Virus record (IMG/VR): IMGVR_UViG_3300042397_002535
Location: 1 to 37,696 of that record
Origin: a virus
DNA length: 37,696 nt
Reading direction: 5' to 3' (one strand)
This document shows, one piece after another, positions 1 to 8,781 of the stretch; within the stretch, counting starts at the first letter, position 1; each line of letters starts with the position of its first letter. The notes under the pieces were generated by a model, which saw only the letters and a list, made by a program, of their open reading frames with translations, was not told where the DNA came from and did no database searches. A program made the position numbers and the translations under genes.

Positions 1-243
1 CGGCGAAGTGGAATTGGAAAACGACCTGAGCGAAGCCGAGTTCGACGTGGACGTCCAAGTCGGCCCCAGCTCCAGCTCCAAGCGTGCGGCCACCGTCCGT
101 GCGTTGACCGGCATGATGCAGATCACAAAAGACCCCGAGACGATGCAGGTGCTCGGGGCAATGGCAATGATGAACATGGAAGGCGAAGGCATCAGCGACG
201 CACGCGACTTCTTCCGCCAGCGCCTCGTGAAGATGGGCGTGGT
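1..243. repeat. Terminal redundancy of a circular assembly (left copy)
   Basis: Bases 1-243 match 37454-37696 at all but two positions: 128 (a, versus c at 37581) and 144 (t, versus c at 37597). The repeat lies inside the portal gene and keeps its frame, so it is best read as overlap of a circular or circularly permuted genome and not as a true duplication. Removing one copy gives about 37,453 bp. Both differences change the protein (Lys/Gln and Met/Thr), pointing to population variants or read error at the ends. Confidence 0.93.
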
Positions 244-586
244 GAAGCCGACGGAGCAAGAGATGGAAGAGCTGATGGCGGCACAAGCCAACGCGCCGCA
301 AGACCCCAATGCCGTCTTCCTGCAAGCCGCCTCCGAAGAAGCCATGGCCAAGGCCGCAAACGCTCGCGCCAACTCCGTGCTCACGGTTGCCAAGACTGAA
401 GAAACACGCGCCAAAACGCTCGAAACGCTCTCCAAGGTGGACGCCTCCGCCCAACAGCAAGCAATCGACGCCGCGCAGTTCATGGGCCAAGCCTTCGCTC
501 AACAACAGCCCCCTGCCCCTGTCACCGAGGTGACCCCCACGGGAATGGTGGCGCCAGTTGAGCCGCAGCAACAGGCCATGGAATGA
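1..586 (+). CDS. Portal protein, C-terminal part (continues from 35925-37453)
   Basis: This is the C-terminal end of the P22-type portal protein that begins at 35925 and crosses the contig join; codons are in frame from base 2. A GTG at base 8 would open an apparent ORF, but it is an internal Val codon of the portal. Joined, the gene encodes 704 residues, close to P22 gp1 (about 725). The visible part has an acidic stretch, a serine-rich linker, and a long Ala/Gln-rich tail predicted to be helical, as expected for the portal barrel that projects into the capsid. Its stop overlaps a possible 21-codon ORF by ATGA. The portal is the dodecameric ring at the unique vertex through which DNA is packaged and ejected. 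Confidence 0.85.
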   Translation, partial: GEVELENDLSEAEFDVDVQVGPSSSSKRAATVRALTGMMQITKDPETMQVLGAMAMMNMEGEGISDARDFFRQRLVKMGVVKPTEQEMEELMAAQANAPQDPNAVFLQAASEEAMAKAANARANSVLTVAKTEETRAKTLETLSKVDASAQQQAIDAAQFMGQAFAQQQPPAPVTEVTPTGMVAPVEPQQQAME

Positions 587-648
587 AAGAATACGGTTTC
601 CCACCCAGCCGTCACCAATGGGTGAGTTTTGAACGAGGTCAACAATGA
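583..648 (+). CDS. Possible 21-codon ORF between portal and scaffold
   Basis: An ATG at 583 overlaps the portal stop by ATGA, and the ORF ends with a TGA at 646-648 that overlaps the scaffold ATG (645-647), again as ATGA. The peptide would have 21 residues, beginning MKEYGFPPSRHQ and ending with a basic, Gln-rich tail. The exact coupling on both sides suggests it may be translated, either as a peptide or as a relay that keeps ribosomes on the mRNA between portal and scaffold. I recognise no family. At this length chance cannot be excluded. Confidence 0.4.
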   Translation: MKEYGFPPSRHQWVSFERGQQ

Positions 649-1547
649 ACAAAAAGGCAGATCAGGTCAACGACGACAACGAAGACGCAGTAGCGGTCTT
701 GGACGAAGAACAAGCAGCTGCCCCCGCCGAGGACGAGTCCAATCCGTCCAACGCTGGTGGTGCTGAAGGTTCTGACGACGAGGCATCCTCCGCTGCGGAC
801 GACGAAGTTGTTGTGACCATTGGTGAGGAAGCGCCGCCCACCGAAGAGGAAGAACAGCACGCCAAAGCCCCCGAATGGGTGCGCGAGCTGCGCAAAACGT
901 CTCGCGAAGACAAGCGCCGCATCCGTGAACTGGAAGAGAAGCTGAAGTCCACCGCCGCAACCGAGCACAATCCGGTTGTCAAGCTGGGCAAAAAGCCGAC
1001 ACTCGAAGATCACGACTACGACACGGAGAAGTTCGAAGCTTCTCTCGCTCAGTGGTACGAGGACAAGCGCAAGTCGGACGAGCAAGCCACCGCTGCTGAA
1101 GCCGCTGCCAAAAAGCAGCAAGAAGCTTGGCAGGCGAAGTTGGACTCCTACGGCAAGGCCAAAACCTCGCTGAAAGTGAAGGACTTTGAGGACGCTGAAA
1201 TTGTGACACAGGATGTGCTTTCTGTCACACAACAAGGCATAATTCTCCAAGGTTCTGAAAATCCCGCTTTGGTGGTTTACGCGCTCGGCAAGAATCCCAA
1301 GAAGGCCAAGGAGCTGGCTTCCGAAACTGACCCCGTGAAATTTGCTTTTGCGGTAGCGAAACTGGAGACCCAATTGAAAGTAACCAACCGCAAAGCACCG
1401 CCGCCTCCAGAGAAGACCGTCCACGGCAGTGGCGGAACATCCGGAGCGGTGGACTCAACCCTCGATCGGCTGCGTGCTGATGCTGAAAAGACCGGCGATT
1501 ACTCGAAGGTCTTGCAGTACAAGCGCCAGAAGAAACAATCCAATTGA
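645..1547 (+). CDS. Scaffolding protein
   Basis: This 300-residue protein lies between portal and major coat, the normal place for a scaffold. It has a very acidic, low-complexity N-terminus (about residues 1-75, rich in Asp, Glu and Ala), then a charged, probably coiled-coil segment (about 75-170), and a short basic C-terminus ending in lysine- and arginine-rich residues. The last part matches the basic coat-binding helix-turn-helix of P22-type scaffolds. There are no cysteines or enzyme motifs. It would co-assemble with the coat to set procapsid size and then exit. The start has GAGG about 8 bases upstream. Function rests on composition and position; length is close to P22 gp8 (303). Confidence 0.75.
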   Translation: MNKKADQVNDDNEDAVAVLDEEQAAAPAEDESNPSNAGGAEGSDDEASSAADDEVVVTIGEEAPPTEEEEQHAKAPEWVRELRKTSREDKRRIRELEEKLKSTAATEHNPVVKLGKKPTLEDHDYDTEKFEASLAQWYEDKRKSDEQATAAEAAAKKQQEAWQAKLDSYGKAKTSLKVKDFEDAEIVTQDVLSVTQQGIILQGSENPALVVYALGKNPKKAKELASETDPVKFAFAVAKLETQLKVTNRKAPPPPEKTVHGSGGTSGAVDSTLDRLRADAEKTGDYSKVLQYKRQKKQSN

Positions 1548-1568
1548 TTTTTTGAATAGGAACACAAA

Positions 1569-2843
1569 ATGTCCAATGCATTTTCCAAAGAAGAACGCGT
1601 AGCGTTTGAAGACATCCTCGAAGGCTTCCAAGACGCCTTGGTGCTGAGCCGCAACGTCGCAGTGTACAACACTGACCAGACGATGATGGAACGCACCAAC
1701 AACACCATCTGGCGTCCACAGCCTTACATCTCGAACTCGCAAGATTCGACTCCTGGCACCCCCGTCACGTATCAGAGCAACACCCAGTTGTCTGTTCCTG
1801 CCAACATCGGTTACAAAAAGACCGTGCCTTGGACCATGAACGCACTGGAGCTGCGCGATGCGTTGCAGGAAAACCGTCTGGGCGACTCTGCCAAGCAGAA
1901 ACTCGCCTCCGACATCAACGTCGCCGTGATGAACGTCGCCGCTGCTCAAGGCACCTTGGTCGTCACCCGCACGACTGCTGCCACGGGCTTCGACGACGTC
2001 GCCCAGTGCGAAGCGATCATGAACGAGCAGGGCGTGCCTTCGATGGACCGCTACCTCGCCTTGTCGACTCGCGACTACAACGGCATGGCCGCCAACCTCG
2101 GCAACCGTCAATTCTTGGGCGCAGGCAAGACGCTGACCGCTTATGAAAAGGCATACGTCGGCATGGTTGCGTCGTTCGACACTTACAAGTTGGACTACGC
2201 CAACCGTCTGGCAGCTGCTGCTGGTGGCGCAACCACGATCGACACCACCGGTGCTCAAGTGGACTACACCCCTCAGGCCACCTCCACAGCCGTGGGCGGT
2301 CAGATCAACGTCGACAACCGCTACCAGACCATCACCGTGTCCAACTCGGTGGGCGTGGCTGCTGGCGATTGCTTCACGATCGACGGCATTGAGGCCGTGC
2401 ACCACATCACCAAGGGTTCGACTGGCCAGTTGAAGACCTTCCGCGTGATCAGCGTGCCTGCAGGCGGCACCACTTTGGTGATCTCTCCCCCGATCATCGG
2501 CGCAACCGGCACCCCTACCGACGCTCAGGCCCAGTACAAGAACGTTGCAGTGACCGCCACAAGCGCCACCGCCAACATCAACTGGCTGAACCTCGACGCC
2601 AACTATGCCAACCCCTTCTGGCAAAAAGACGCGATCGAGATTCTTCCTGGCCGTTACGCCGTGCCTTCCGACGCTGGCACCGCAGTGATGCGTGCAAGCA
2701 CCGACCAAGGCATCGAGTTGGTCATGCAAAAGTGGTACGACATCGACACAATGGTTACCAAGTACCGCTTGGACACCTTGTTCGGCGTTGTGAACAAGCA
2801 GCCTGAAATGAGCGGCATCATGCTGTTCAGCCAGACTCCTTAA
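1569..2843 (+). CDS. Major coat protein, P22 gp5-like
   Basis: The 424-residue protein fits the P22 coat family (P22 gp5 has 430). Shared signatures include an NTIW motif near residue 45, a VDNRY segment near 250 followed by a GD-(C/K)-TI turn, and an NPFW-x-DAI block near 345. It builds the icosahedral shell with an HK97 fold; the insertion around 230-340 corresponds to the P22 inserted domain region. RBS: TAGGA about 8 bases before the ATG. It follows the scaffold directly and is followed by a strong UUCG hairpin, which may stabilise or separate this highly expressed message. A long ORF on the opposite strand is a codon-bias shadow. Confidence 0.87.
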   Translation: MSNAFSKEERVAFEDILEGFQDALVLSRNVAVYNTDQTMMERTNNTIWRPQPYISNSQDSTPGTPVTYQSNTQLSVPANIGYKKTVPWTMNALELRDALQENRLGDSAKQKLASDINVAVMNVAAAQGTLVVTRTTAATGFDDVAQCEAIMNEQGVPSMDRYLALSTRDYNGMAANLGNRQFLGAGKTLTAYEKAYVGMVASFDTYKLDYANRLAAAAGGATTIDTTGAQVDYTPQATSTAVGGQINVDNRYQTITVSNSVGVAAGDCFTIDGIEAVHHITKGSTGQLKTFRVISVPAGGTTLVISPPIIGATGTPTDAQAQYKNVAVTATSATANINWLNLDANYANPFWQKDAIEILPGRYAVPSDAGTAVMRASTDQGIELVMQKWYDIDTMVTKYRLDTLFGVVNKQPEMSGIMLFSQTP

Positions 2844-2856
2844 TCGCTGAGTGAAC

Positions 2857-2882
2857 ACAGGGGAGGCTTCGGCTTCCCCTGT
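2857..2882 (+). terminator. UUCG hairpin after the coat gene (terminator or mRNA stabiliser)
   Basis: ACAGGGGAGGC (2857-2867) pairs with GCTTCCCCTGT (2872-2882) through one G-U pair around a C(UUCG)G tetraloop. No T-tract follows, so this is not a complete intrinsic terminator. It is more likely a 3' stabilising or pausing hairpin that sets coat expression apart from downstream genes. Confidence 0.6.
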
Positions 2883-2900
2883 CAACAAGGAGACACCAAC

Positions 2901-2972
2901 ATGCTGCCAGGAAACCCCCTGCCCACCAAAGACTTCAACGACCGCCCAGCTCCGGTCAAGAAAGGAAAATGA
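2901..2972 (+). CDS. Small 23-residue protein with a good ribosome binding site
   Basis: An AAGGAG at 2887-2892 sits 8 bases before an ATG at 2901. The frame runs 23 codons and stops at 2970-2972. The peptide begins MLPGNPLPTKDF, is proline-rich and ends in a basic tail with PAPVKKGK. It lies between the coat hairpin and the next small basic protein, and its 3' end carries that gene's Shine-Dalgarno. The strong RBS makes translation likely. I do not recognise a function. Confidence 0.5.
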   Translation: MLPGNPLPTKDFNDRPAPVKKGK

Positions 2973-2974
2973 AC

Positions 2975-3154
2975 ATGCCACTCAAGCAAGGCTATTCCAA
3001 AAAGTCCATTTCTTCCAACGTCTCCAAAGAGATGAAAGCTGGCATGCCGCAAAAACAGGCCGTCGCAGTCGCGTTGAACACCGCTCGTGTGGCAGCCAAG
3101 AAGGCTGGCAAGCCCTCCAAAGGCCCCAAGGCCGCTCCGAAAGGCAAAAAATGA
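2975..3154 (+). CDS. Small basic phage protein
   Basis: 59 residues, very rich in Lys and Ala. It has the pattern of a widespread small phage protein: MPLK-x-G-x-SKK at the start, then a helix with P-x-KQAVAVALN. The C-terminal third is a Lys/Pro/Ala tail typical of nucleic-acid contact or disorder. An ATG at 2969 is possible, but GAAAGGA at 2960-2966 is 8 bases from the ATG at 2975 and only 2 from 2969, so 2975 was chosen. The stop overlaps the next start by ATGA. Function unknown; position among head genes suggests a virion or head-maturation role. Confidence 0.7.
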   Translation: MPLKQGYSKKSISSNVSKEMKAGMPQKQAVAVALNTARVAAKKAGKPSKGPKAAPKGKK

Positions 3155-3507
3155 ACGACAAAGATTTCGCACCAATGATGGTGTACAAGTGCCCAGGGCA
3201 CTTTACAATCCCTGGAACCAAGGACACCTACAAATATGTGTCCGCAAAGACACAAGAAGAGTTGGACCATTTGCTGGCCTCAGGTTGGTTCGAGACGCGT
3301 GACGCAGCCATTGCCACTCGCAAAGGCGTTCAACCCAGCGCTGCCACATCCAACACTCCTGAAGCAGCATCCGGCGCTGCAGACGACAACGCGCCGCCAA
3401 GTCGCGCCGAATTGGAACAAAAAGCCGCAGAGCTGGGCTTGCAGTTCAACGACAAAACCAAAGACGATCGGCTCTCGAAAATGATCGCCAAGGCAATCGG
3501 AGGCTGA
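3151..3507 (+). CDS. Head-region protein with C-terminal HeH/LEM-like motif
   Basis: 118 residues starting at the ATGA overlap with the previous gene; the frame is open further upstream, but that overlaps known genes and has no RBS. The N-terminal half (about 1-50) resembles small phage proteins starting with a YKCPG block and a segment on tracking a key or index ('WFETRDAA'). A Pro/Ala linker follows, then a C-terminal helix-extended-loop-helix segment (about 83-118, 'SRAELEQKAAELGL') of the HeH/LEM type often found in small phage head proteins. The exact role is unknown. It lies directly upstream of the gp4-like connector. Confidence 0.65.
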   Translation: MNDKDFAPMMVYKCPGHFTIPGTKDTYKYVSAKTQEELDHLLASGWFETRDAAIATRKGVQPSAATSNTPEAASGAADDNAPPSRAELEQKAAELGLQFNDKTKDDRLSKMIAKAIGG

Positions 3508-3508
3508 C

Positions 3509-3991
3509 ATGGGATGGACAAAGCGCCAATTCGTCGTGCAAGCCTTTGAGGAGGTCGGTTTGGCTGCTTATGTCTTCGACCTTCAGCCAGAACAACTCCA
3601 GAACGCATTGCGCAAGCTGGACACAATGATGGGAACGTGGAACGGGTTGGGCATACGCCTTGGATACCCGTTGCCGTCCAGCCCCCAATACAGCTCCTTG
3701 GACGAAGAAACATTCGTGCCAGACTACGCCAACGAGGCCGTGTACACGAACTTGGGCATTCGCGTTGCTTCAGGGTTCGGCAAGACCGTCACGCCTGAAA
3801 CCAAAGCAACGGCCAAGGCCGCTTACGACGTCCTGCTGAAGCGTGCGGCTTTCCCAATGGAACAGCAATTCCCAGACACGCTGCCTGCAGGCGCTGGCAA
3901 CAAGCCTTGGGGCAACTACGACGACCCATTCCTCAACCGTCCAATCGACCCGCTGTTGGCCGGTCCAGACGGCCCAATCGAATTCAACTAA
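3509..3991 (+). CDS. Tail accessory / head-completion factor, P22 gp4-like
   Basis: 160 residues, near P22 gp4 (166). It shows the family layout: a helical N-terminus, a 'LDTMMGTWNGLGIRLGY' block like the P22 'LEAMMAEW...GI..GY', an 'EAVYTNLGIRVA' helix, and a C-terminal proline/glycine-rich extension. Gp4 family proteins bind below the portal and begin tail assembly; some have cell-wall hydrolase activity in P22, for which I see no clear motif here. Starts one base after the previous stop. Order coat - small proteins - gp4 - gp10 supports the call. Confidence 0.75.
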   Translation: MGWTKRQFVVQAFEEVGLAAYVFDLQPEQLQNALRKLDTMMGTWNGLGIRLGYPLPSSPQYSSLDEETFVPDYANEAVYTNLGIRVASGFGKTVTPETKATAKAAYDVLLKRAAFPMEQQFPDTLPAGAGNKPWGNYDDPFLNRPIDPLLAGPDGPIEFN

Positions 3992-4004
3992 GGAGCCGCA
4001 CACC

Positions 4005-4460
4005 ATGCCGCAAATCAATCAACTCCCACTGATGGTCACGCTTTCTGGCGGCGACCAGCTGCCAATCTATTCGCCCAACAACGGAGACGCACGCCGCACG
4101 CCTTTGAGTGCGCTGTTGGCTTACTTCCAAGCAACGTTCGCCGCCCCAACGATGGCGACAAATTTGTACACTCCTGGCACCGGCTTCAACGTCGCTGTTC
4201 CTACGCCTGTGTCGCAGCAGCAATGGATGGTAGTTCAGCCTGCCGGAACGCTGGCTTCTGGCACGATCACTTTGCCGCTGAACACGGGCACGCCAGACGG
4301 CATGGAGGTGTTGGTCACCACAACGCAACAAATCACAGCGTTCACGCTGGCTGCCAACGGGGCAGCGGCTGTCTATGGCGAACCAACAACTCTTGCTGCT
4401 GAAGACTTTTTCCGCATGCGCTTTGTGCAAGCAACCAACAGCTGGTACCGGATTGCCTAA
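4005..4460 (+). CDS. Putative virion protein, unknown function
   Basis: 151 residues. AAGGAG at 3990-3995 overlaps the previous stop and is well spaced for the ATG at 4005; an open frame upstream of this lies over the gp4-like gene. The N-terminus ('INQLPL...GGDQLPIYS') is of a kind that often precedes small beta-rich tail or decoration proteins in podoviruses. The rest is Thr/Ala/Gly-rich and probably beta-structured, with no catalytic motif. Its place between the connector and the DNA stabiliser suggests a structural role. Not recognised beyond this. Confidence 0.6.
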   Translation: MPQINQLPLMVTLSGGDQLPIYSPNNGDARRTPLSALLAYFQATFAAPTMATNLYTPGTGFNVAVPTPVSQQQWMVVQPAGTLASGTITLPLNTGTPDGMEVLVTTTQQITAFTLAANGAAAVYGEPTTLAAEDFFRMRFVQATNSWYRIA

Positions 4461-4461
4461 T

Positions 4462-4749
4462 ATGGCAACGCAGAAAGACCCTCGGCTGGAGAGAGCTGGC
4501 GTGCAAGGCTTCAACAAGCCCAAGCGCACTCCCTCTCACCCAACCAAAAGCCACGTCGTCGTTGCCAAGGAAGGCGACAAGGTGAAGACCGTTCGTTTTG
4601 GGCAGCAGGGCGTTTCTGGCTCTCCCAAGCGCGACGACGAGTCCAAGGCAGACAAAGCACGCCGAGAGTCTTTCAAAGCACGCCACGCCAAAAACATCGC
4701 CAAAGGCAAGATGAGCCCTGCCTATTGGGCCGACAAAGTAAAGTGGTGA
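4462..4749 (+). CDS. Small basic phage protein, DUF6321-like
   Basis: 95 residues, strongly basic. It matches a widespread phage family with the blocks DPRLERAGV, GFNKPKRTP-x-HPTKSH, VVVAKEGDKVKT-x-RFGQQGV, ARHAKNIAKGKMS and YWADKVKW; I associate this with DUF6321. ATG at 4462 is two bases after the previous stop; the open frame further upstream lies over the preceding gene. Function unknown. Basic character and its usual position beside structural genes suggest DNA contact in the head or a packaging role. Confidence 0.8.
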   Translation: MATQKDPRLERAGVQGFNKPKRTPSHPTKSHVVVAKEGDKVKTVRFGQQGVSGSPKRDDESKADKARRESFKARHAKNIAKGKMSPAYWADKVKW

Positions 4750-4753
4750 CCAA

Positions 4754-6163
4754 ATGCAAATTCCAATCCTCAACGGCATCTTCACCGACAACGGGCCAGA
4801 CCTCCGCACGTCTTACCCTGTCAACTTGGTGCCCGTGCCAAAGCAATCCGGCATCAGCGCTGGATTCTTGCGTCCTGGAGACGGCGTCGTGCTCAACGGC
4901 TCTGGCCCTGGAACAGACCGTGGCGGCATAAACTGGAATGGAACTTGCTACCGAGTGATGGGCACGAAGCTCGTTTCGATCAGCAACAACGGCTCTGTCA
5001 CCGTGTTGGGAGACGTTGGTGGGCCTGTCAACACGCTGGTGACGATGGACTACAGCTTTGACCGCTTGGCGATTGCCTCTGGTGGTCGGCTTTATTACTG
5101 GAACAGTGGAACAGGTCTGGTGCAGGTGACAGACCCAGACTTGGGCGTTGTGCTGGACATGTGCTGGGTGGACGGCTACTTCATGACCACAGACGGGACA
5201 AGCCTGATCGTCACAGACTTGTCCGACCCAACGCAGGTCAACCCGCTCAAGTACGGCAGCTCTGAAGTCGACCCAGACCCAGTTGTCGCGCTGCTCAAGT
5301 TGCGCAACGAAGTTTACGCGCTCAACCGCAACACCATAGAAGTGTTCGACAACGTCGGCGGCGACTTGTTCCCATTCCAACGCATCGACGGCGCACAGAT
5401 ACAAAAAGGCGTCATCGGAACGTTCGGGTGCTGTGTGTTTGTGGAGGCGGTGGCATTCCTCGGCAGCGGACGCAACGAGGCTCCTGGAGTTTACCTTGGC
5501 GCCAACGCAACGGCCTCCAAGATCAGCACACAGGAGATTGACGAATTGTTGATGAATTACACAGAGGAACAGCTCGCCTCTGTTAAGTTGGAGGCCCGCA
5601 ACGACAAGTCTCATCAACATCTGTACATCCATTTGCCAGACAGGACTGTTGTTTATGACGCGTCCGCTTCTGCGGTGTTGGAAGAGCAAGTTTGGTTCAC
5701 GCTGACGACTTCGGTTGTTGGTTTTTCTCAATACAGAGCACGCAACATCGTCAGGGCGTACGACAAGTGGTTGGTCGGAGACCCGCAGTCCAGCAACATC
5801 GGTTATTTTTCAGACACAATCGGCTCTCATTGGGGCCAAACCGTTCGTTGGGAATTTGGAACAGCGATTGCCTACAACGAAGGCAACGGAGCGGTTTTTC
5901 ACGAGCTGGAGCTGGTTGCTCTGACCGGTCGTGTCGCGTTGGGCAAAGACCCTGCAATCTCGACTTCTTACTCTTTGGACGGGTTGTCTTGGAGCCAAGA
6001 CAAAGCCGTGCGCACGGGGTCTTCCGGCAACACCATGAAACGCCTTGTTTGGTTCCAACAAGGGTTCATGCGCAACTGGCGGATTCAACGCTTCCGTGGC
6101 GACAGTGACGCGCACGTGTCTTTTGCAAGGCTTGAGGCACAAATTGAAGGCTTGGCATACTGA
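4754..6163 (+). CDS. Packaged DNA stabilisation protein, P22 gp10-like
   Basis: 469 residues against 472 for P22 gp10. It starts with MQIPILNG and a segment on 'NLVPVPKQSGISAGFLRPGDG', both typical of the family, and continues as beta-rich repeats. In P22, gp10 is the hexameric tail hub that closes the portal after packaging and carries the tailspikes. The presence of a P22-type spike (13898-16021) and a gp4-like factor upstream fits a complete P22-style tail machine. The stop overlaps the following fibre gene start by one base (TGATG). Confidence 0.85.
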   Translation: MQIPILNGIFTDNGPDLRTSYPVNLVPVPKQSGISAGFLRPGDGVVLNGSGPGTDRGGINWNGTCYRVMGTKLVSISNNGSVTVLGDVGGPVNTLVTMDYSFDRLAIASGGRLYYWNSGTGLVQVTDPDLGVVLDMCWVDGYFMTTDGTSLIVTDLSDPTQVNPLKYGSSEVDPDPVVALLKLRNEVYALNRNTIEVFDNVGGDLFPFQRIDGAQIQKGVIGTFGCCVFVEAVAFLGSGRNEAPGVYLGANATASKISTQEIDELLMNYTEEQLASVKLEARNDKSHQHLYIHLPDRTVVYDASASAVLEEQVWFTLTTSVVGFSQYRARNIVRAYDKWLVGDPQSSNIGYFSDTIGSHWGQTVRWEFGTAIAYNEGNGAVFHELELVALTGRVALGKDPAISTSYSLDGLSWSQDKAVRTGSSGNTMKRLVWFQQGFMRNWRIQRFRGDSDAHVSFARLEAQIEGLAY

Positions 6164-8781
6164 TGGCTACGCAAAAGCTCAACCTCACCCGCGATCAGCT
6201 CGCCACATTCCTCAAGAATCACGAGCAGATCAAGCAATTCGAGCGGCTCTTTCAAGTCGTAGACGAGGTGGCGCCAAACACCGACACACAAGGCACCGCA
6301 ATCGTCGCTGAAAATGCGCAAGCTTCCGCCAACTCTGCTCTTGCGCAGTTGGTTGTTTTGGCGATTGATGCTGCAATCAACAATGGCGCAGCAGAAAACA
6401 AAGCTCAGCAAGCGCTCGACGCGCTCAACCGCATCGCCAACGCTGTCGAGATGGCAGCGCTGCAACCGGCAACGCAGAACAACAACTCGGTTGTCACGGA
6501 CTACATCGACCTTCCGGAAGACGGCCCGCACGTAACGCAAGCACGGCGCGTGCAGTGGAACCAAGACGACGGAACGGTGGACGTCGGTCTTTATGGAGGC
6601 AGCGTACTTCAGGTCGGCCAAGAGACAATGTTCTACTCAAAGAACACCAGCGGTGCGCTGATTCCGAACGGCACACCGGTGATGTTTACAGGAACAGTCG
6701 GCTCGTCTGGAAAGCTCACGTTCGGTTTGGCCGTGGCGGACGGGTCTGTTCCTGCTGACTACATGATGGGCGTCACAACGCAAGACATCGCTGACAACGG
6801 ATTCGGTTACGTTACGAGCTTTGGCCTGGTGCGTGGATTCAACACAACAGGCACGCCATACGGTGAAGTTTGGAACGACGGAGACTTGCTGTACTTCGGC
6901 GCTGCGGCTCCTGGAACTTGGACAAAGGTGCAGCCAATCGCGCCACGCATCGATGTGCCTGTGGCCGTGGTGGTCAACGCTGGTGGTGGTGGTTCTGGTT
7001 CGATCTTCGTGCGCATGAGCGTGGCCGAGTCGCTGGCTCGGCTGCAAGACGTTTACATTAGTGGTCTGGCCAACGGCGACCTGTTGCAGTACGACTTGGC
7101 ACAACAACGTTGGGAGAACGTCCCAGCTTCGACGTTGCCTGTCGGCACGGCCACGAACTTGGCGGGTGGTGCAGCAGGGTCTGTGCCTTATCAGAGCGCA
7201 CCGAGCACGACCACGTTCCGCGTCATCGGCACAGCCGGTCAGGTGTTCAGGGTAAATGCTGGCGCAACGGCCCCTGAATGGGTGTCTAGTTCTGCGCTGA
7301 CAAAGGTGGACGACACCAACGTGACGCTGACGCTCGGCGGCTCGCCTGCCAGCTCGTTGCTTGCTGCGACCAGCTTGACGCTTGGGTGGACTGGACAACT
7401 CTCCACCTCTCGTGGCGGAACAGGGCTGTCTGCATACACCGCTGGCGACTTGTTGTACTACGCCTCTGGAACGGCACTGAGCAAGCTAAGCATCGGCGCG
7501 GCGAACACGGTGCTCACCTCCAGCGGTTCTGCGCCGCAATGGTCTACAAGTCTCGCGCTGGCAAGTTCGTTTTCTGCACTTGGTAATGTGTCTGTCGGCA
7601 CGACTCTCACTGGTGCTGGCGGATTGGCTGTTTCTACGAACCAGAACATCAGTTTCGCAGAAAGCGGTGGTGCTTACGCGACATTGTTCCGACAGGTCAA
7701 CTCTGCCTCGCTGTGCTTGAACTACGGATACCAGCGCTCCACAAACGTGAACGCATGGGCCAGCAGCATTGCCACGGCAACGACCCGCTCCAGCATTCGG
7801 CTCAATGGCGCAAACATCGAGTTCTACACCGACGCAAGTTCGACCGTTGCAGTCGGCACAGACATCGCACCAACGCTGCGCGGTTACTTTAACGTCAATG
7901 GCCAATTCCTGATCAACACAACGACCGCCATAGAGAGGTTAACCGTTAATGGCAACGCCTCTGTTGGTGACGGAACGGACATCACACCAAGCGCCAGTGG
8001 CGTTGGGCAGTTGCGACTCGCTGGAAACGGCTATGGAGGCTACATCGCGCTGGACGCCAGCGGCATGCATATCGGCCACAACTCCAGCGGCAGGATTCTC
8101 ACGCTGGACGTTGACGAGACGGAACGTGCTCGGGTCATCACCAGTGGATATTTTAAGGCGTCTCCAACCGCCTCTTACGCCAACGCAACGGCTCCTTGGC
8201 ACGAGTTCAACGGCGTCACGTCTGGTTACACGACGTTGTACGTTCGTCAAACAAGCACGACGGGCGATGGCGTGCTCATCAACGTCAACTCCAACAGCTT
8301 GTCGTATTACTTGTTGCGCGGCTACTCTGGCAGCGCCGGTGTGGACGTTGGCTATTGGTGGTCTGACGGTTCGTGGCGCATTGCTGCTGGCAAGACATAT
8401 GGAAGCTTGTCCGACATAAAGTTGAAGGACAATGTTCAGGACGCGACGCCCAAGCTCTCCAAGTTGATGCGGCTCAGAGTCAGAAATTACTCCGTCAAGA
8501 GCGAGCCAGGAAGCCGTTACATTGGCTGGATTGCTCAAGAGTTTGAAGAGGTGTTTCCAGGACTGGTTGGAGACTCTGAAGACTCTGAGCTTGTCAAGGA
8601 GCTGCGCCTGGACGAAAATGGCGTTGAAACAGAGGTCGATGTGCAAAAGAAAACTGGCACCACGACCAAGTACATCAAGGAATCTGCCCTAATTCCGATT
8701 TTGGTGAAGTCTGTCCAAGAGCTGAAAGAAGAATTGGACGCACTCAAGGGTGAAATTGAAATTTTAAGGAGCAAGCAATGA
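6163..8781 (+). CDS. Tail fibre with C-terminal S74 self-cleaving chaperone
   Basis: 872 residues. The N-terminal ~100 residues are helical, probably a trimeric coiled coil for attachment. The middle (about 120-720) is beta-rich, with Ser/Thr/Gly-rich repeats and an RGGTGLSAYT motif common in phage fibres. The C-terminus has the peptidase S74 / endosialidase-type chaperone: 'SDIKLKDNV' at about residue 750, then a 'GWIAQEF-EEVFP' block, ending in a coiled coil (about 845-872). In this family Ser at the SD junction and a nearby Lys give autocleavage after trimer folding. The gene follows the DNA stabiliser and likely forms the second adhesin beside the tailspike. Its ATGA stop overlaps the next gene. 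Confidence 0.85.
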   Translation: MATQKLNLTRDQLATFLKNHEQIKQFERLFQVVDEVAPNTDTQGTAIVAENAQASANSALAQLVVLAIDAAINNGAAENKAQQALDALNRIANAVEMAALQPATQNNNSVVTDYIDLPEDGPHVTQARRVQWNQDDGTVDVGLYGGSVLQVGQETMFYSKNTSGALIPNGTPVMFTGTVGSSGKLTFGLAVADGSVPADYMMGVTTQDIADNGFGYVTSFGLVRGFNTTGTPYGEVWNDGDLLYFGAAAPGTWTKVQPIAPRIDVPVAVVVNAGGGGSGSIFVRMSVAESLARLQDVYISGLANGDLLQYDLAQQRWENVPASTLPVGTATNLAGGAAGSVPYQSAPSTTTFRVIGTAGQVFRVNAGATAPEWVSSSALTKVDDTNVTLTLGGSPASSLLAATSLTLGWTGQLSTSRGGTGLSAYTAGDLLYYASGTALSKLSIGAANTVLTSSGSAPQWSTSLALASSFSALGNVSVGTTLTGAGGLAVSTNQNISFAESGGAYATLFRQVNSASLCLNYGYQRSTNVNAWASSIATATTRSSIRLNGANIEFYTDASSTVAVGTDIAPTLRGYFNVNGQFLINTTTAIERLTVNGNASVGDGTDITPSASGVGQLRLAGNGYGGYIALDASGMHIGHNSSGRILTLDVDETERARVITSGYFKASPTASYANATAPWHEFNGVTSGYTTLYVRQTSTTGDGVLINVNSNSLSYYLLRGYSGSAGVDVGYWWSDGSWRIAAGKTYGSLSDIKLKDNVQDATPKLSKLMRLRVRNYSVKSEPGSRYIGWIAQEFEEVFPGLVGDSEDSELVKELRLDENGVETEVDVQKKTGTTTKYIKESALIPILVKSVQELKEELDALKGEIEILRSKQ

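Noticed and set aside
1455-2981. Long ORF opposite the coat gene (508 codons)
   Set aside because: Antisense to a clear P22-type coat gene; arises because the coat codons rarely give TTA, CTA or TCA. Basic, Cys/His-rich composition has no family pattern and there is no RBS context.
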